Assembly: GCA_020073525.1 (NCBI GenBank)
Contig: JAIQFA010000004.1
Location: forward strand, 62,001 to 126,000
DNA from: Terriglobia bacterium
Lineage (GTDB): Bacteria; Acidobacteriota; Terriglobia; Terriglobales; Acidobacteriaceae
Reading direction: 5' to 3'
Length of the DNA: 64,000 nucleotides
Below, piece after piece: positions 1-10,172 of this stretch. How positions within the stretch are numbered: the first letter of the stretch is position 1; the number at the start of each line of letters is the position of its first letter. Under the pieces are notes generated by a model that did no database searches, was not told where the DNA came from, and saw nothing but the letters and a program-made list of their open reading frames with translations. Position numbers and translations under genes: made by a program.

Positions 1-988
1 CTTGTTCCATCGACGTCGACGCAAGAGCGGGAAATCCGATGACATCGCCCGCAGCGTAGATATTTGGCACCGCGGTACGATAATTCTCGTCGACCGATAT
101 GTATCCGTGCTCGTTGACGCCCAGACCCGCCTTTTCGAGAGATAGTCCGCCCACCGCGGCGCGGCGCCCGGCCGCGAACAGCACCGATTCGGTTTCGAGC
201 GTCTTGCCGCTCTTCATCACCAGGTGCACGCCTGACGCGGTGGTTTGCACCTTTACAGGCCGTTCGTTGAACCAGAACTGCATGCCCAGCGCGGCGAGCC
301 GCACGCGGAGTCTCTCGGAAATCTCCGCATCGAGGAACGGCAGCAAGCGTCCCCGGCCATCCACCAGCGTGACCTCCACGCCGAGGGCGACGAAGATCGA
401 CGCGTACTCGCAGCCAATCACGCCCCCGCCGATTACCGCGAGGCTGTGCGGGATACGATCCATCCGCAAGAACGTGTCGGAGTCGAAAACTCGAACGTCG
501 TCGAAAGCGATTTCTGCCGGACGGTGGGGTCTACTTCCGGTGGAGACGAGAATCACTTCGCCGCGCAGTCGCCGTATGCCATTTGCACCGGAAACGGATA
601 CGATATGGGCGTCTTCGAAAGAAGCCCGGCCGCGGACCAGCTCGATGTGATGAAGGGCGAGATTCTTCAGGACGCGCTGGCGCTCCATTTCGACCACTTC
701 TCGCTCGTGGTGCATGAAGTCATGGACGGTGAGATTCTCTTTCAGGGAATAGTCGATGCCGTAGAGACCGCGTTGCTTGAGGCCGGAAAAGTAGAGTGCG
801 GATTCACGAAGCGTCTTGCTGGGAACAGTGCCAGTGTTGATGCAGCTTCCGCCCACATGCTCGGCGCCCTCGATGACGGCGACGCGTTTGCCAAAATAGG
901 CAGCTTGCGCGCCAGCCTTTTCTCCTGCGGGCCCGCAGCCGATCACGATGAGATCGAAATCTTCGCTAGAAGCCACCACAACCTCCAT
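1..988 (-). CDS. sthA: Si-specific NAD(P)(+) transhydrogenase / pyridine nucleotide-disulfide oxidoreductase, partial (C-term beyond left edge)
   Basis: Minus-strand translation begins MEVVVASSEDFDLIVIGCGPAGEKAGAQAAYFGKRVAVIEGA (Rossmann GxGxxG) and at the edge reads GVNEHGYISVDENYRTAVPNIYAAGDVIGFPALASTSMEQ, typical of SthA; missing from the ORF track because it runs off the window. Confidence 0.88.
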   Translation of the reverse strand, partial: MEVVVASSEDFDLIVIGCGPAGEKAGAQAAYFGKRVAVIEGAEHVGGSCINTGTVPSKTLRESALYFSGLKQRGLYGIDYSLKENLTVHDFMHHEREVVEMERQRVLKNLALHHIELVRGRASFEDAHIVSVSGANGIRRLRGEVILVSTGSRPHRPAEIAFDDVRVFDSDTFLRMDRIPHSLAVIGGGVIGCEYASIFVALGVEVTLVDGRGRLLPFLDAEISERLRVRLAALGMQFWFNERPVKVQTTASGVHLVMKSGKTLETESVLFAAGRRAAVGGLSLEKAGLGVNEHGYISVDENYRTAVPNIYAAGDVIGFPALASTSMEQ

Positions 989-1084
989 CAGAACCCGATA
1001 CAACTCTCATAGCATTTGCCTTTGCGACGTTCCTGCGTTTGCACCAACTACCGGATTGCTAGTGTAAAGGCGACTTGTCCGCAT

Positions 1085-1327
1085 CTATCTGTCGGAAATG
1101 GGTCGTCGGATTGCGTACGATTCCAAGTACCCACAGCTTGGGCACCGGAGCGTTGTAACGGGAACGAATTGATCTTTCCTCACCTTGAGACCCATCCAGA
1201 AGCTCGACTTGGGTTCCCCCGGACACCAGTTTTGCCGCGCGTACCCACCATGCGTGACATCCGGCACGTAGCCGACCTCCATGTGTGCATGACACCTCAT
1301 ACACTCGACCCGTTCATTCATGTTCAT
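1085..1327 (-). CDS. small zinc-ribbon-type hypothetical protein
   Basis: Within ORF 1085..1420; likely start MNMNERVECMRCHAHMEVGYVPD, with two CxxC knuckles (CMRC ... CPSC). Confidence 0.6.
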   Translation of the reverse strand: MNMNERVECMRCHAHMEVGYVPDVTHGGYARQNWCPGEPKSSFWMGLKVRKDQFVPVTTLRCPSCGYLESYAIRRPISDR

Positions 1328-1566
1328 GTCTTCCCTCTCAGGTCCTTCGACCAGGGGATGCACGGACAACACGCTGAAGGATTTTAGCGCGTTGTTGATG
1401 AAAACAGCGTTTGCACTCACTAAGAATTGCTAGCGACGCCCAGCCTCTCCGGTTTGAATTGCGTCCTTTTGCTTGCCTGTTAACTGCTGCCGGGTTGGAC
1501 ACATACTAACTCGTTTGGTGACGATGGCGGCTGCGCCAGTATCGTGTCGGTCGTCATTGCAGTAGC

Positions 1567-1971
1567 ATGGTTTGGGTTGCGAATATGGAGCGCTCGTTGG
1601 TCTGGATCGAGGGCGATGGCCAGGGCTGGGCCTGCTCGAATTGCCGGTGGAGATTCCCCGTACCCACGCTGCTGAGCGGAGAAGAGGCTAAGAGCGCTTA
1701 CGACCGCCTAGCCGCTGGGAGATTTCGCGAGCACAAGTGCGAAGCCGGATCCAGTTTTTTTGCGGCCGAACAGGAAGCAAGACGGGACGCTAGCCCCCCT
1801 TTCGCAGAGCGTGCTCGGACGCTCATCAAGCGAGGCTACACACCGAAGGTTGCGGTGGAGCTTGTGCTTCATGAAATGCAATTCGAACACGGCAACGATT
1901 CGAGGTTGATGGAAAAAGCGCGTGCTGATGGCGAGGATTTCCTTCTGCGAGTCCGCAAGGGCCTAATCTGA
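1567..1971 (+). CDS. hypothetical protein with N-terminal CSNC motif
   Basis: ORF 134 aa, MVWVANMERSLVWIEGDGQGWACSNCRWRFPV; low-similarity small protein. Confidence 0.5.
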   Translation: MVWVANMERSLVWIEGDGQGWACSNCRWRFPVPTLLSGEEAKSAYDRLAAGRFREHKCEAGSSFFAAEQEARRDASPPFAERARTLIKRGYTPKVAVELVLHEMQFEHGNDSRLMEKARADGEDFLLRVRKGLI

Positions 1972-2113
1972 AATGGTTCGTCACCGAAAAGTCGGATGCG
2001 GTCTTCTGTCGGCGGGGGATTGCACGGCGGAGGATTAGGGCTTGCCTCCACACTGAACGTACCTTGCCATCGGAATGCTGACGTTGATTTAGACTCAGGC
2101 TCGAGGTAAGCCG

Positions 2114-3985
2114 ATGCGTTTTGTTCAGCTCTTGTCCGGCGGGATAACGCAACCAATCACTCGCGTTTCTGAAATTGTCCTGCTTATTCTCCTCATCGCG
2201 TCAGGCGCCGTGAGTCAGGAAGTCCGCCACCAGCACGCCTCGCAGGACTCTCATACGAATACAGCCCGCGGCCTTGGCGAGAGCATCGGTTCACCAATCG
2301 CTCGCGATCCGATATTTGTGTACAACAACTGGTCCGCGTACGACGAACTCTCCGACAACATTCCCCTGACGGAACAGCTCGCGATGAAGGAACTGGACGA
2401 AATCCTGCGCTTGCGCCGATTCGGGGTGCGCTTCGACTACTACATGATGGACGCGTTCTGGTTCGATCCCGACGGCGGCTATCGCACCTGGCGAAAGCCC
2501 AATTGGCCCGATGGTCCGGGGGCATGGATCCGCAAATGCCGGGAAAACGGCATTATGCCCGGGCTTTGGTTCAGCACCAATACCCTGGTGAAGATCAATG
2601 CCGCCCCGGAATGGCAGAACTCGCTCAGCGAAAAGAAAGGGTCGATGTCCTTTTCCGAAGGCGGCTTCCTGCCTGGTTTCATGGACACGATGCAGTACTG
2701 GTATGACCACGGCATTCGCATGTTCAAGTTCGACTTTGTGGACTTTGGAGCGGCGACTCCCGGGACCGCGAAGTCGCAGTCTCCCGAAGAAATTCGCGCG
2801 CGCAATGCCGACGCTTTCCGCGAGGCCTTGAAGAAATTCCGCCGGCGAAACCCCGATGCTGAGTTGGTGGCGTTCAATGGCTTCGGCGGCGACGTCGAAT
2901 CGACCGCTGGACCTTTTCCCTTTCATAACCCGGTGGATTTGCGCTGGCTCGAGGTGTTCGATTCTCTCTACTCGGGGGACCCGCGGCCATCCGACGTGCC
3001 CGAAATGAATTTCTGGCGTTCCATGGACGTCTACAGCGACCACATGGTGCGGCGCTACGAACAGAGTTTCCTCCCGCTCGAACGAATCGATTCAACCGGA
3101 TTCATGCTGGGCAATACCGGCACGATCTACTACCGCAAGACGCACGCGTGGAAGGGCGCTCTGCTCTTGATGATGGCGCGAGGCGGCTGGGTCAACACGG
3201 TCCACGGCAACCTGGAATTCCTTTCCGACGAGGATGCGCGCTGGTTCGCGAAGGTACAGTTGCTCTATTTGCGCCTGCAGTCGATGGGCCGCACCAAAAC
3301 ATTCGGAGGGATTCCCGGAGAGGTGCAGCCTTATGGCTTCGGGTCGCTCGATGCGGACGGCGAAGTGTATGCAGTCGTGAATCCGGCGCAGAGCGTTGGC
3401 GAGATTGAGATGCCTCGCCTTTCTCAGGAGCAGGCCGGAGTCAGTGGCGGGCGGATCATCTTCCGCGATGCGGGATTTCAACCAACACTGGCTGGCGACA
3501 AGATCCAGCTGGGGCCGGGACAACTGGCGGTCGTCGGTTTTGGCAAATATGCGAGCGCGCAATACGATTTGGGTATTCAAAACGACGTTATGATCCCGCG
3601 TTCGATTACGCCGGTCGAGGCGGCGTTCTCGCCCCACGGCAAGAATACGATTCAAGCAACGGTCAACGCTCCGACAAGCGGCGATTTGCGAATCGTCATG
3701 CAGCAGCGTTCTGCCCAAGACGGCACCATCATGCGGAGTTGGAAGGGCGGCCCTCCGAATGGGACAAATATGGGCAAGGTTTTCACGCTGAGCGCATCGC
3801 AGGACGGGAAGCCGGTTCCGGTTGCAATCAACTATGACAAAGTGATCTGGAGCGGCCTGTCGTGGGCGGTGGGCGAGATTCGCCACAATGCGCTGCAGCC
3901 GGGGCAACCGGTGACCATCCAGTGCTCGTCCACGGAGGAAGGGCCGGTCACGCTCGAGGGCAAAGTGTATCGCGTCGAATATTGA
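2114..3985 (+). CDS. alpha-galactosidase-like glycoside hydrolase (GH36/GH27-like clan)
   Basis: 623 aa ORF with WSAYDELSDNIPLTE, FDYYMMDAFWFDPDGGYRTWRKPNWPDGP, IRMFKFDFVDFG (KxDF nucleophile-type motif), N-terminal hydrophobic segment. Confidence 0.75.
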   Translation: MRFVQLLSGGITQPITRVSEIVLLILLIASGAVSQEVRHQHASQDSHTNTARGLGESIGSPIARDPIFVYNNWSAYDELSDNIPLTEQLAMKELDEILRLRRFGVRFDYYMMDAFWFDPDGGYRTWRKPNWPDGPGAWIRKCRENGIMPGLWFSTNTLVKINAAPEWQNSLSEKKGSMSFSEGGFLPGFMDTMQYWYDHGIRMFKFDFVDFGAATPGTAKSQSPEEIRARNADAFREALKKFRRRNPDAELVAFNGFGGDVESTAGPFPFHNPVDLRWLEVFDSLYSGDPRPSDVPEMNFWRSMDVYSDHMVRRYEQSFLPLERIDSTGFMLGNTGTIYYRKTHAWKGALLLMMARGGWVNTVHGNLEFLSDEDARWFAKVQLLYLRLQSMGRTKTFGGIPGEVQPYGFGSLDADGEVYAVVNPAQSVGEIEMPRLSQEQAGVSGGRIIFRDAGFQPTLAGDKIQLGPGQLAVVGFGKYASAQYDLGIQNDVMIPRSITPVEAAFSPHGKNTIQATVNAPTSGDLRIVMQQRSAQDGTIMRSWKGGPPNGTNMGKVFTLSASQDGKPVPVAINYDKVIWSGLSWAVGEIRHNALQPGQPVTIQCSSTEEGPVTLEGKVYRVEY

Positions 3986-4011
3986 TGTTTGAGCAAACGT
4001 TTGCCCAAACA
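3986..4011. promoter_or_regulatory. LacI-family-type operator palindrome (site 1)
   Basis: TGTTTGAGCAAACGTTTGCCCAAACA: 26-bp palindrome with one mismatched pair and an AAACGTTT core. Confidence 0.7.
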
Positions 4012-4053
4012 GTCCCAAGTGATAATGATCACACCGAACTGCGGCAAATCTGC

Positions 4054-4081
4054 TTGACAGGCGATTCCGGCGGCGTTATTG
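4054..4081 (+). promoter_or_regulatory. candidate sigma70-type promoter for the TonB receptor
   Basis: TTGACA-16 nt-TTATTG, located between the two operator palindromes. Confidence 0.5.
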
Positions 4082-4133
4082 TTCCCGACGTCCCCCAGAG
4101 ATATCGTTGCTGTAATGGAGACACTACGTCGTG

Positions 4134-4151
4134 CGAGTAAACGTTTACTCG
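4134..4151. promoter_or_regulatory. LacI-family-type operator palindrome (site 2)
   Basis: CGAGTAAACGTTTACTCG, perfect 18-bp palindrome immediately upstream of the receptor start. Confidence 0.75.
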
Positions 4152-4172
4152 ATTCCATACGCTGGAGGTTTT

Positions 4173-7100
4173 ATGCGCCGCATTCCTTTCTTGGTCTGGC
4201 CCCTTCCTCTCCTCATCATGGCAGTGATCTTCTCGCTCTCAGCCCCCCGCGCGTGGGCCCAAGCCAATCGTGCCTCGATCACCGGGACCGTTACCGATTC
4301 CACCGGGGCGGTAGTTGCCGGCGTGGAAGTAACCGCCACCAACGCAGGCACGAACGTGCCCACGAAAACCGTCTCCAATAGCGAAGGCATTTATGTCATC
4401 CCCAACCTCTTTCCAGGTCCGTACTCGGTCGAATTTAAGAAGGACGGATTTGAAACTCTGCGCCGCTCCGCTGTCACCCTGGAGTCGACGCAGGTGGCCC
4501 GCATCGATGCCGCGCTTAAGGTTGGTTCCGTGACCCAATCGATGACAGTCACCGCGGATGCCCCTGTGCTCGATTTCGAGCGTCCTTCTGAGGGCACCAA
4601 CTTGAAAGGCAACGTGGTCACGGACCTGCCCCTGGGCATCTACGGTGGCGGACGCGACATAGAAAAGTTCGCCATTGCCGCCACGCCGGGTTATTCGCCT
4701 ATTAGCAGTTCCTATGGAGCGGTTATCAACGGCGGACAATGGTTTACCAAGGACTACACCGTAGATGGGACGTCTGGTACAGCCGCGGTACAAGGGAACT
4801 CTGTTCAGAACGGTCCCAGCATGGAGGCAGTGCAGGAACTTCAGGCCCAGACCAGCGGACTAGATTCACAGAGCAGCATTACCGGAGGCGGCGTCATCTC
4901 GCTCAACCTGAAGTCGGGAACGAACCAATTCCATGGATCGGGATTTCTCTACGGTGTGAACGAGTTGTTCAACGCCAACACCTGGACCAATGACGCGTTA
5001 GGTGAGCGCAAAGGCAAGCGGCGAGCATGGGATTATGGTTTTAGCGCCGGTGGACCCATCTTCAAGCAGAAGACCTTTTTCTTCGCTGCCTACGAGCGCT
5101 TCATCGCGACCGACTTCCGCCTGAGCGGTACGGCCAATACTGTACCAACCGACGCTTTCTTGAACGGCGATTTCAGTGCACTACTCGGCGGAGACCTCTG
5201 TAGTGGTGAAACAGGTGTTGGGACTTGCAGCTCCGTGGGTGGCACGCCCTTCACGGTTCAAGACAACGCAGGCAACGTCCTGACAGCAAAAGAGGGCATG
5301 GTTTTTGATCCAACGACCGGGAACCAGTTCACCGGCAATGTCATTCCTTCCGACAGAATCAGCAGCGTATCGCAGAAGATCGCCGATATCTTCAGGCAGT
5401 CCTACAAGCCGCAGTTTGGCGGGATTCAGTCCAATTCACGCGCCTTGCTGGCCGGCGTTCCCAGTCAGACTACGAATCAGATCGTAGCCAAGATCGACCA
5501 CGTGCTGCGCGAGCAAGACCGGCTGTCGGGTTCCTGGGTCTACAACCGCAAGCCGCGCATCCTGGTGGATAGCGGCGGACTGTGGCAGGCGGGATCTACA
5601 GATGGCGGTCCGCTTTCTGCGGCCCGGGATAACTTCTTCCGGTCGCACCAGTGGAGAGTCACCGAATCGCACACCTTCTCGCCGACCGTACTCAACGTTC
5701 TGAATTTCACCTACAACTATGATTGGCAAGGGGACCTGCCCTCAGCGGGTGGAAACTGGTCCGATCAGCTAGGGTTCGGTAATACCGGCGCCGATAATTT
5801 CCCTCTGATTTCATTCGGCAGCGCCGAGGCCGGGAAGAATGCGTTCAACGAGACCTTTATCGGCAATCGGTGGCAGGGGAATTTTGCGGGCGCTGCCATC
5901 ACTACCGGCGACACCGTGACCTGGACGAAAGGCAAGCACAATTTCAATTTTGGCGGCAACTTCCTGGCGCGCCAACTCAATAGCCGCTCGGGATCAGGTG
6001 CCCTTGCCTTCAATTTCCAGAACAACACGACCGGGGCTCCCGGCCAGCCCTATGGTGATTACGTCGGCTGGGGTTTTGCCAGCTTCCTTCTAGGGGAGGT
6101 CAGTAACGCCGATCAGACCACGCCGTTCAACCTGTACGGGCGGAGAAAGTCGCTCTCGCTTTTCGCCCAGGACAGCTACAAAATCACTCCCAAACTCACG
6201 CTGAGTGCCGGCTTGCGCTGGAACTATAACTTCCGGTTCCATGAAAAGTACGGGCACTGGGCCAATTTCGATCTCACGAAGACTGACCCCACCTACGGGG
6301 TTCCGGGTACCGTGGTTTTCGCAAAAGATGGTAGCGACAGCTTTGAGAAGAACGAATACGGAAAAAACTTCGGCCCTCAGATCGGCTTCGCCTATTCCCC
6401 CTTACAGAAGCTCGTGTTGCGCGGCGCGTTCAGCATGATCTACAACCCGCCTGGCATCGACTTCTTCAGCGGCGTCCCCAACGGGTTTGCGCCCGGTTTC
6501 AAGGGTACGAACCAGGTCACCACGGGTTTCAACTGGAACGCTGGCTACCCTGGTGTCTTTGAGCCGGGAAACAAGGATGTCAATCCTTTCAATCAGTTTC
6601 CGCTGGTCAGCATTGATCCGCGAGCTCTGAAACTGGGTTACAGCAATGCCTTCAATCTGGGTGTCCAGTACGAACTGATGCGGGACATGAGGGTGGAGGC
6701 GTCATACATCGCGAACCGCGGTCACCGGCTGACAGATACTTCGTTGGCCTGGAACCAAGGGCCGACATCGACTTTCTTGCGTCTGACCCAGCAATACCCT
6801 GACATGACCGCGTGGAACTACCCGGTCTGCAGTGCAGGCGATGCGGCGAGCTTTGGAATTAAGTACCCATACGATGGGTTTTGCGGGACGGCGTTGGAGG
6901 CAATTGCCCCTTACCCGCAGGTAGCAAATGCCTTCTGGAACCCTTACACCTATGGGGGCTGGTATTACCCCAGCCTGCTCTACGTAGGTCTGCCACTCGG
7001 GCAGAGCTACTACGATTCATTTGTTGTCGACGTGGTTAAGCGCACGGGAGGAGGTCTGACGATGGACATGAGCTATACCTGGTCCCGGCAGGAGAGCAAC

Positions 7101-7808
7101 ACCTTCTCCGCCCAGCAGTCAGGAAACTCCTACTACACGGGTATCCAGGACTTCAGCAACTTTGGGGAGTCGGCCCACAACGTCACCGGCTACGACCTGA
7201 CCCACATCGTGAAGGGGTACGTCAGCTATGAACTGCCCTTCGGCAAGGGCCGGCGCTGGTTGACAAACCAAAACCGCTGGTTGAACGGCGTCCTGGGCGG
7301 GTGGAATATGACTTGGCTGCTCCGCTACAACACAGGTCAGCCCTTCGAGGTCGGTGCAAACAATCCATATTGGCCGATGTGGGGAAACCTCTACCCGAAT
7401 TACGATTTAAGCAATTATCACGGTCCGTCAGGAACCGACAAGTTTGTGTTCCTGCCACCAGGCTATACCGGCGATATCCCTGCCGGGAACTTTTATATGC
7501 CAAAGACCGTCGCTAGCAATCCGGCGGCCGGACAGCTCGGCAAGGGCCCGGCAACAAATGGCGAACTGCGCTGTCCGGGCAGCAAGAACGAAGACGCCAG
7601 TCTGCTCAAGTACTTCCGAATGGGTCCAGACGGGAAGTACAGCCTATCGGTTCGAGCCGAGTTCTATAACGTGTTCAACCGGCACGAATATTACGTCAAT
7701 GGTTGTGCCGGCAGTCGCTCCAGCATCGGCTCCGACGACTTCGGGCAGATCCTCGGGGTCTTCGACAACCCTCGAAGTGGTCAGTTTGGGGTTCGGTTCG
7801 AGTTCTAG
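4173..7808 (+). CDS. TonB-dependent receptor with N-terminal carboxypeptidase regulatory-like domain
   Basis: ORF 4131..7808; probable start MRRIPFLVWPLPLL (signal peptide). CarboxypepD_reg motif ASITGTVTDSTGAVVAGVEVTATNAGT, plug and beta-barrel, terminal GQFGVRFEF. Confidence 0.9.
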   Translation: MRRIPFLVWPLPLLIMAVIFSLSAPRAWAQANRASITGTVTDSTGAVVAGVEVTATNAGTNVPTKTVSNSEGIYVIPNLFPGPYSVEFKKDGFETLRRSAVTLESTQVARIDAALKVGSVTQSMTVTADAPVLDFERPSEGTNLKGNVVTDLPLGIYGGGRDIEKFAIAATPGYSPISSSYGAVINGGQWFTKDYTVDGTSGTAAVQGNSVQNGPSMEAVQELQAQTSGLDSQSSITGGGVISLNLKSGTNQFHGSGFLYGVNELFNANTWTNDALGERKGKRRAWDYGFSAGGPIFKQKTFFFAAYERFIATDFRLSGTANTVPTDAFLNGDFSALLGGDLCSGETGVGTCSSVGGTPFTVQDNAGNVLTAKEGMVFDPTTGNQFTGNVIPSDRISSVSQKIADIFRQSYKPQFGGIQSNSRALLAGVPSQTTNQIVAKIDHVLREQDRLSGSWVYNRKPRILVDSGGLWQAGSTDGGPLSAARDNFFRSHQWRVTESHTFSPTVLNVLNFTYNYDWQGDLPSAGGNWSDQLGFGNTGADNFPLISFGSAEAGKNAFNETFIGNRWQGNFAGAAITTGDTVTWTKGKHNFNFGGNFLARQLNSRSGSGALAFNFQNNTTGAPGQPYGDYVGWGFASFLLGEVSNADQTTPFNLYGRRKSLSLFAQDSYKITPKLTLSAGLRWNYNFRFHEKYGHWANFDLTKTDPTYGVPGTVVFAKDGSDSFEKNEYGKNFGPQIGFAYSPLQKLVLRGAFSMIYNPPGIDFFSGVPNGFAPGFKGTNQVTTGFNWNAGYPGVFEPGNKDVNPFNQFPLVSIDPRALKLGYSNAFNLGVQYELMRDMRVEASYIANRGHRLTDTSLAWNQGPTSTFLRLTQQYPDMTAWNYPVCSAGDAASFGIKYPYDGFCGTALEAIAPYPQVANAFWNPYTYGGWYYPSLLYVGLPLGQSYYDSFVVDVVKRTGGGLTMDMSYTWSRQESNTFSAQQSGNSYYTGIQDFSNFGESAHNVTGYDLTHIVKGYVSYELPFGKGRRWLTNQNRWLNGVLGGWNMTWLLRYNTGQPFEVGANNPYWPMWGNLYPNYDLSNYHGPSGTDKFVFLPPGYTGDIPAGNFYMPKTVASNPAAGQLGKGPATNGELRCPGSKNEDASLLKYFRMGPDGKYSLSVRAEFYNVFNRHEYYVNGCAGSRSSIGSDDFGQILGVFDNPRSGQFGVRFEF

Positions 7809-7949
7809 TACCGCGTCCGTCACTCGGGCAACTTTGCGAACCTGCGGGTTGCCCGATTGTTGTCTTGCAGTCCGGTTCACGGTGGCCGTCGCGTCCTCGA
7901 AACGTCGGACTCAGATGCCTGAAATGTGGCTAACGATGCCGCTGGCCAC

Positions 7950-8365
7950 CAGGGAAAAAACCGCCATCGTGATCCAGGAGTATTGGGAGATTAACCATCT
8001 CGAAAGTGACGAACACTGGCTCAATTCCGGGAACGCGGCGCGGCGTGCGGCTTGTGGCCGACAACTACGGCGACATGCACCACATTTATGTGCGCGGGCT
8101 GACGGTTCACGATGTGAATGGCAGCGACGCGGTCAAAGAGATTGGCGGGATCACCTACAACTGCATTGGCGATTCCAAGCCGAGCCGTTTCGTCGACCTC
8201 CACATCGAGGACAATCACATTGCTCACGTCGACCGCAGTGGCATTTTTGGCTGGTCATCGCACTGGGTGCGGTCGAAGTGGTATCCCAGCCTCGGCGTTG
8301 TGATCCGTGGCAATGTGCTCGATGATATCGGCGGCGATGGCATATCGAATCGTTGCATTGCGTGA
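7950..8365 (+). pseudogene. remnant of a right-handed parallel beta-helix protein
   Basis: EYWEINHLE in one frame continues as VTNTGSIPGTRRGVRLVADNYGDMHHIYVRGLTVHDVNG...ISNRCIA in another; lacks start region and C-terminus. Confidence 0.65.
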
Positions 8366-8386
8366 AGAAGTAACTCGAGCAACAGT

Positions 8387-9424
8387 ATGGATATCCGGGA
8401 AATCGCAAAACGCGCCAGGGTTTCGACCGCGACGGTCTCGCGGACGATCAACCGGATTCCGACCGTCAATCCCTCGCTAGCCAAGCGGGTTTGGAAGGTT
8501 GTGGACGAACTCAATTACTACCCAAATACCCAGGCGCGCGCTCTGGTTTCGGGACGCAGCCGTATTTTCGGCCTGATCGTTTCCGATATCACCAACCCAT
8601 TCTTCCCGGAAATTGTGCAGGCTTTCGAAACCATCGCCGTTCAACACCACTATGAAATTCTGCTCACCTCCACGGTGCACGATCCCCGGCGCATGGAGAC
8701 TTCTGTCCGCCGCATGATCGAGCGCCGGGTGGACGGTGTCGCTGTCATGACGTTTGGTATGGAAGAACTGCTGCTTGAAGACCTGAAAGCGCGCCAAGTC
8801 CCGCTGGTGTTTGTCGACGTGGGACTGGCGCTACCGCGCGTCAGCAACATCAAGATTGACTACCTCCACGGCATACGCCAGGCGGTCCAGCATCTGGCCG
8901 CCCTGCAGCACGAACGGATCGCGTTCATCACCGGTCCTCTACATTTAAAATCGGCAGTCGCCCGCCGGAACGCCTTCGTGACGGCGATGGACGAGATCGG
9001 ACTCGCCGTGCGACCGGACCTCGTGATCGAAGGCGACCACACACTCGAGGGCGGAATGACGGCGCTGGCCCAGTTGCTGACCAGGCAAAGCCGGCCGACT
9101 GGAGTACTATGCTCGAACGACATGACGGCGATCGGCGTGATGCGGCAAAGCTATGAAGAAAAGATTTCGATTCCCCGCGATTTGTCAGTGATTGGGTTCG
9201 ACGATATACGGCTCGCGCAGTTCGTGTTGCCTCCGCTCACCACCGTACAGATGTCACAAGCGGAACTGGCTCGACTCGCGTTCCGTGCCTTGCTCACAGA
9301 GGTGGAGCGCGATACGCCTGCGCCCCAAGGCACAGAGTATGAACTGGAGACCAACCTGGTGCTGCGCGAATCCACAGCCTTGGCGCCCGGCTCGGTTCGG
9401 CCGGCACGCAATGGGAAACGCTGA
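8387..9424 (+). CDS. LacI family transcriptional regulator
   Basis: 345 aa; HTH MDIREIAKRARVSTATVSRTINRIPTVNPSLAKRV and periplasmic-binding-like sensor domain. Confidence 0.95.
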   Translation: MDIREIAKRARVSTATVSRTINRIPTVNPSLAKRVWKVVDELNYYPNTQARALVSGRSRIFGLIVSDITNPFFPEIVQAFETIAVQHHYEILLTSTVHDPRRMETSVRRMIERRVDGVAVMTFGMEELLLEDLKARQVPLVFVDVGLALPRVSNIKIDYLHGIRQAVQHLAALQHERIAFITGPLHLKSAVARRNAFVTAMDEIGLAVRPDLVIEGDHTLEGGMTALAQLLTRQSRPTGVLCSNDMTAIGVMRQSYEEKISIPRDLSVIGFDDIRLAQFVLPPLTTVQMSQAELARLAFRALLTEVERDTPAPQGTEYELETNLVLRESTALAPGSVRPARNGKR

Positions 9425-9473
9425 GGTACTGTGGAGCCGTGGATCTGATCTCTCGTGGTAGTTTGGAATAACT

Positions 9474-10172
9474 ATGCTTCTGAAAAGCTTGCGCGAGGAA
9501 GTGCTGGAGGCGAACCTCGAACTGGTCCGCCGCGGACTCGTGCTCTACACTTTCGGCAACGCCAGTGGCATCTCGCGGAAGGACGGATTGATCGCCATCA
9601 AGCCGAGCGGCGTCCCCTATGAAACCATGTCCGCGGAACACATGGTCATCACCAATCTTGATGGCGGGATCGTGGAAGGCGACCTTCGGCCGTCCTCTGA
9701 TCTGGCGACTCACCTCGAGATCTACCGGCAGTTCCCCAATGTTGGCGGCGTCGCGCACACTCACTCAGAATTCGCGACTTCGTGGGCGCAAGCGCGCCGT
9801 CCGATCCCCTGCTTCGGAACCACACATGCCGACTACTTCCACGGAGAGGTTCCCGTTACCTCGCCTCTGACCGCGGAACAGATTGCCACCGATTACGAGA
9901 AGAACACCGGTATTGCCATCTGCCGGCATTTCGCTAATCTCGATCCCGACGCGGTTCCCGCAGTGCTGGTCGCAGGACACGGCCCGTTCTGCTGGGGACC
10001 CAATACGACCGCCGCCGCCCACAATGCAGTGATCCTCGAAACGGTGGCACGGATGGCGTACTACGTTTTGACCATTGCCTCGGACGCGCAACCGATTCCC
10101 AGCGACCTTCGCGACAAGCATTTTTTTCGCAAGCACGGCGTAAACGCTTACTATGGCCAGGAAAAATCCTAA
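9474..10172 (+). CDS. araD: L-ribulose-5-phosphate 4-epimerase (class II aldolase family)
   Basis: 232 aa; GNASGISRKDGLIAIKPSG, HTHSEFATSWAQA, TTHADYFHGEVPVT, AGHGPFCWG. Confidence 0.88.
   Translation: MLLKSLREEVLEANLELVRRGLVLYTFGNASGISRKDGLIAIKPSGVPYETMSAEHMVITNLDGGIVEGDLRPSSDLATHLEIYRQFPNVGGVAHTHSEFATSWAQARRPIPCFGTTHADYFHGEVPVTSPLTAEQIATDYEKNTGIAICRHFANLDPDAVPAVLVAGHGPFCWGPNTTAAAHNAVILETVARMAYYVLTIASDAQPIPSDLRDKHFFRKHGVNAYYGQEKS

Noticed and set aside
3092-4018. 308-aa minus-strand ORF
   Set aside because: Antisense to the alpha-galactosidase-like CDS; no motifs.
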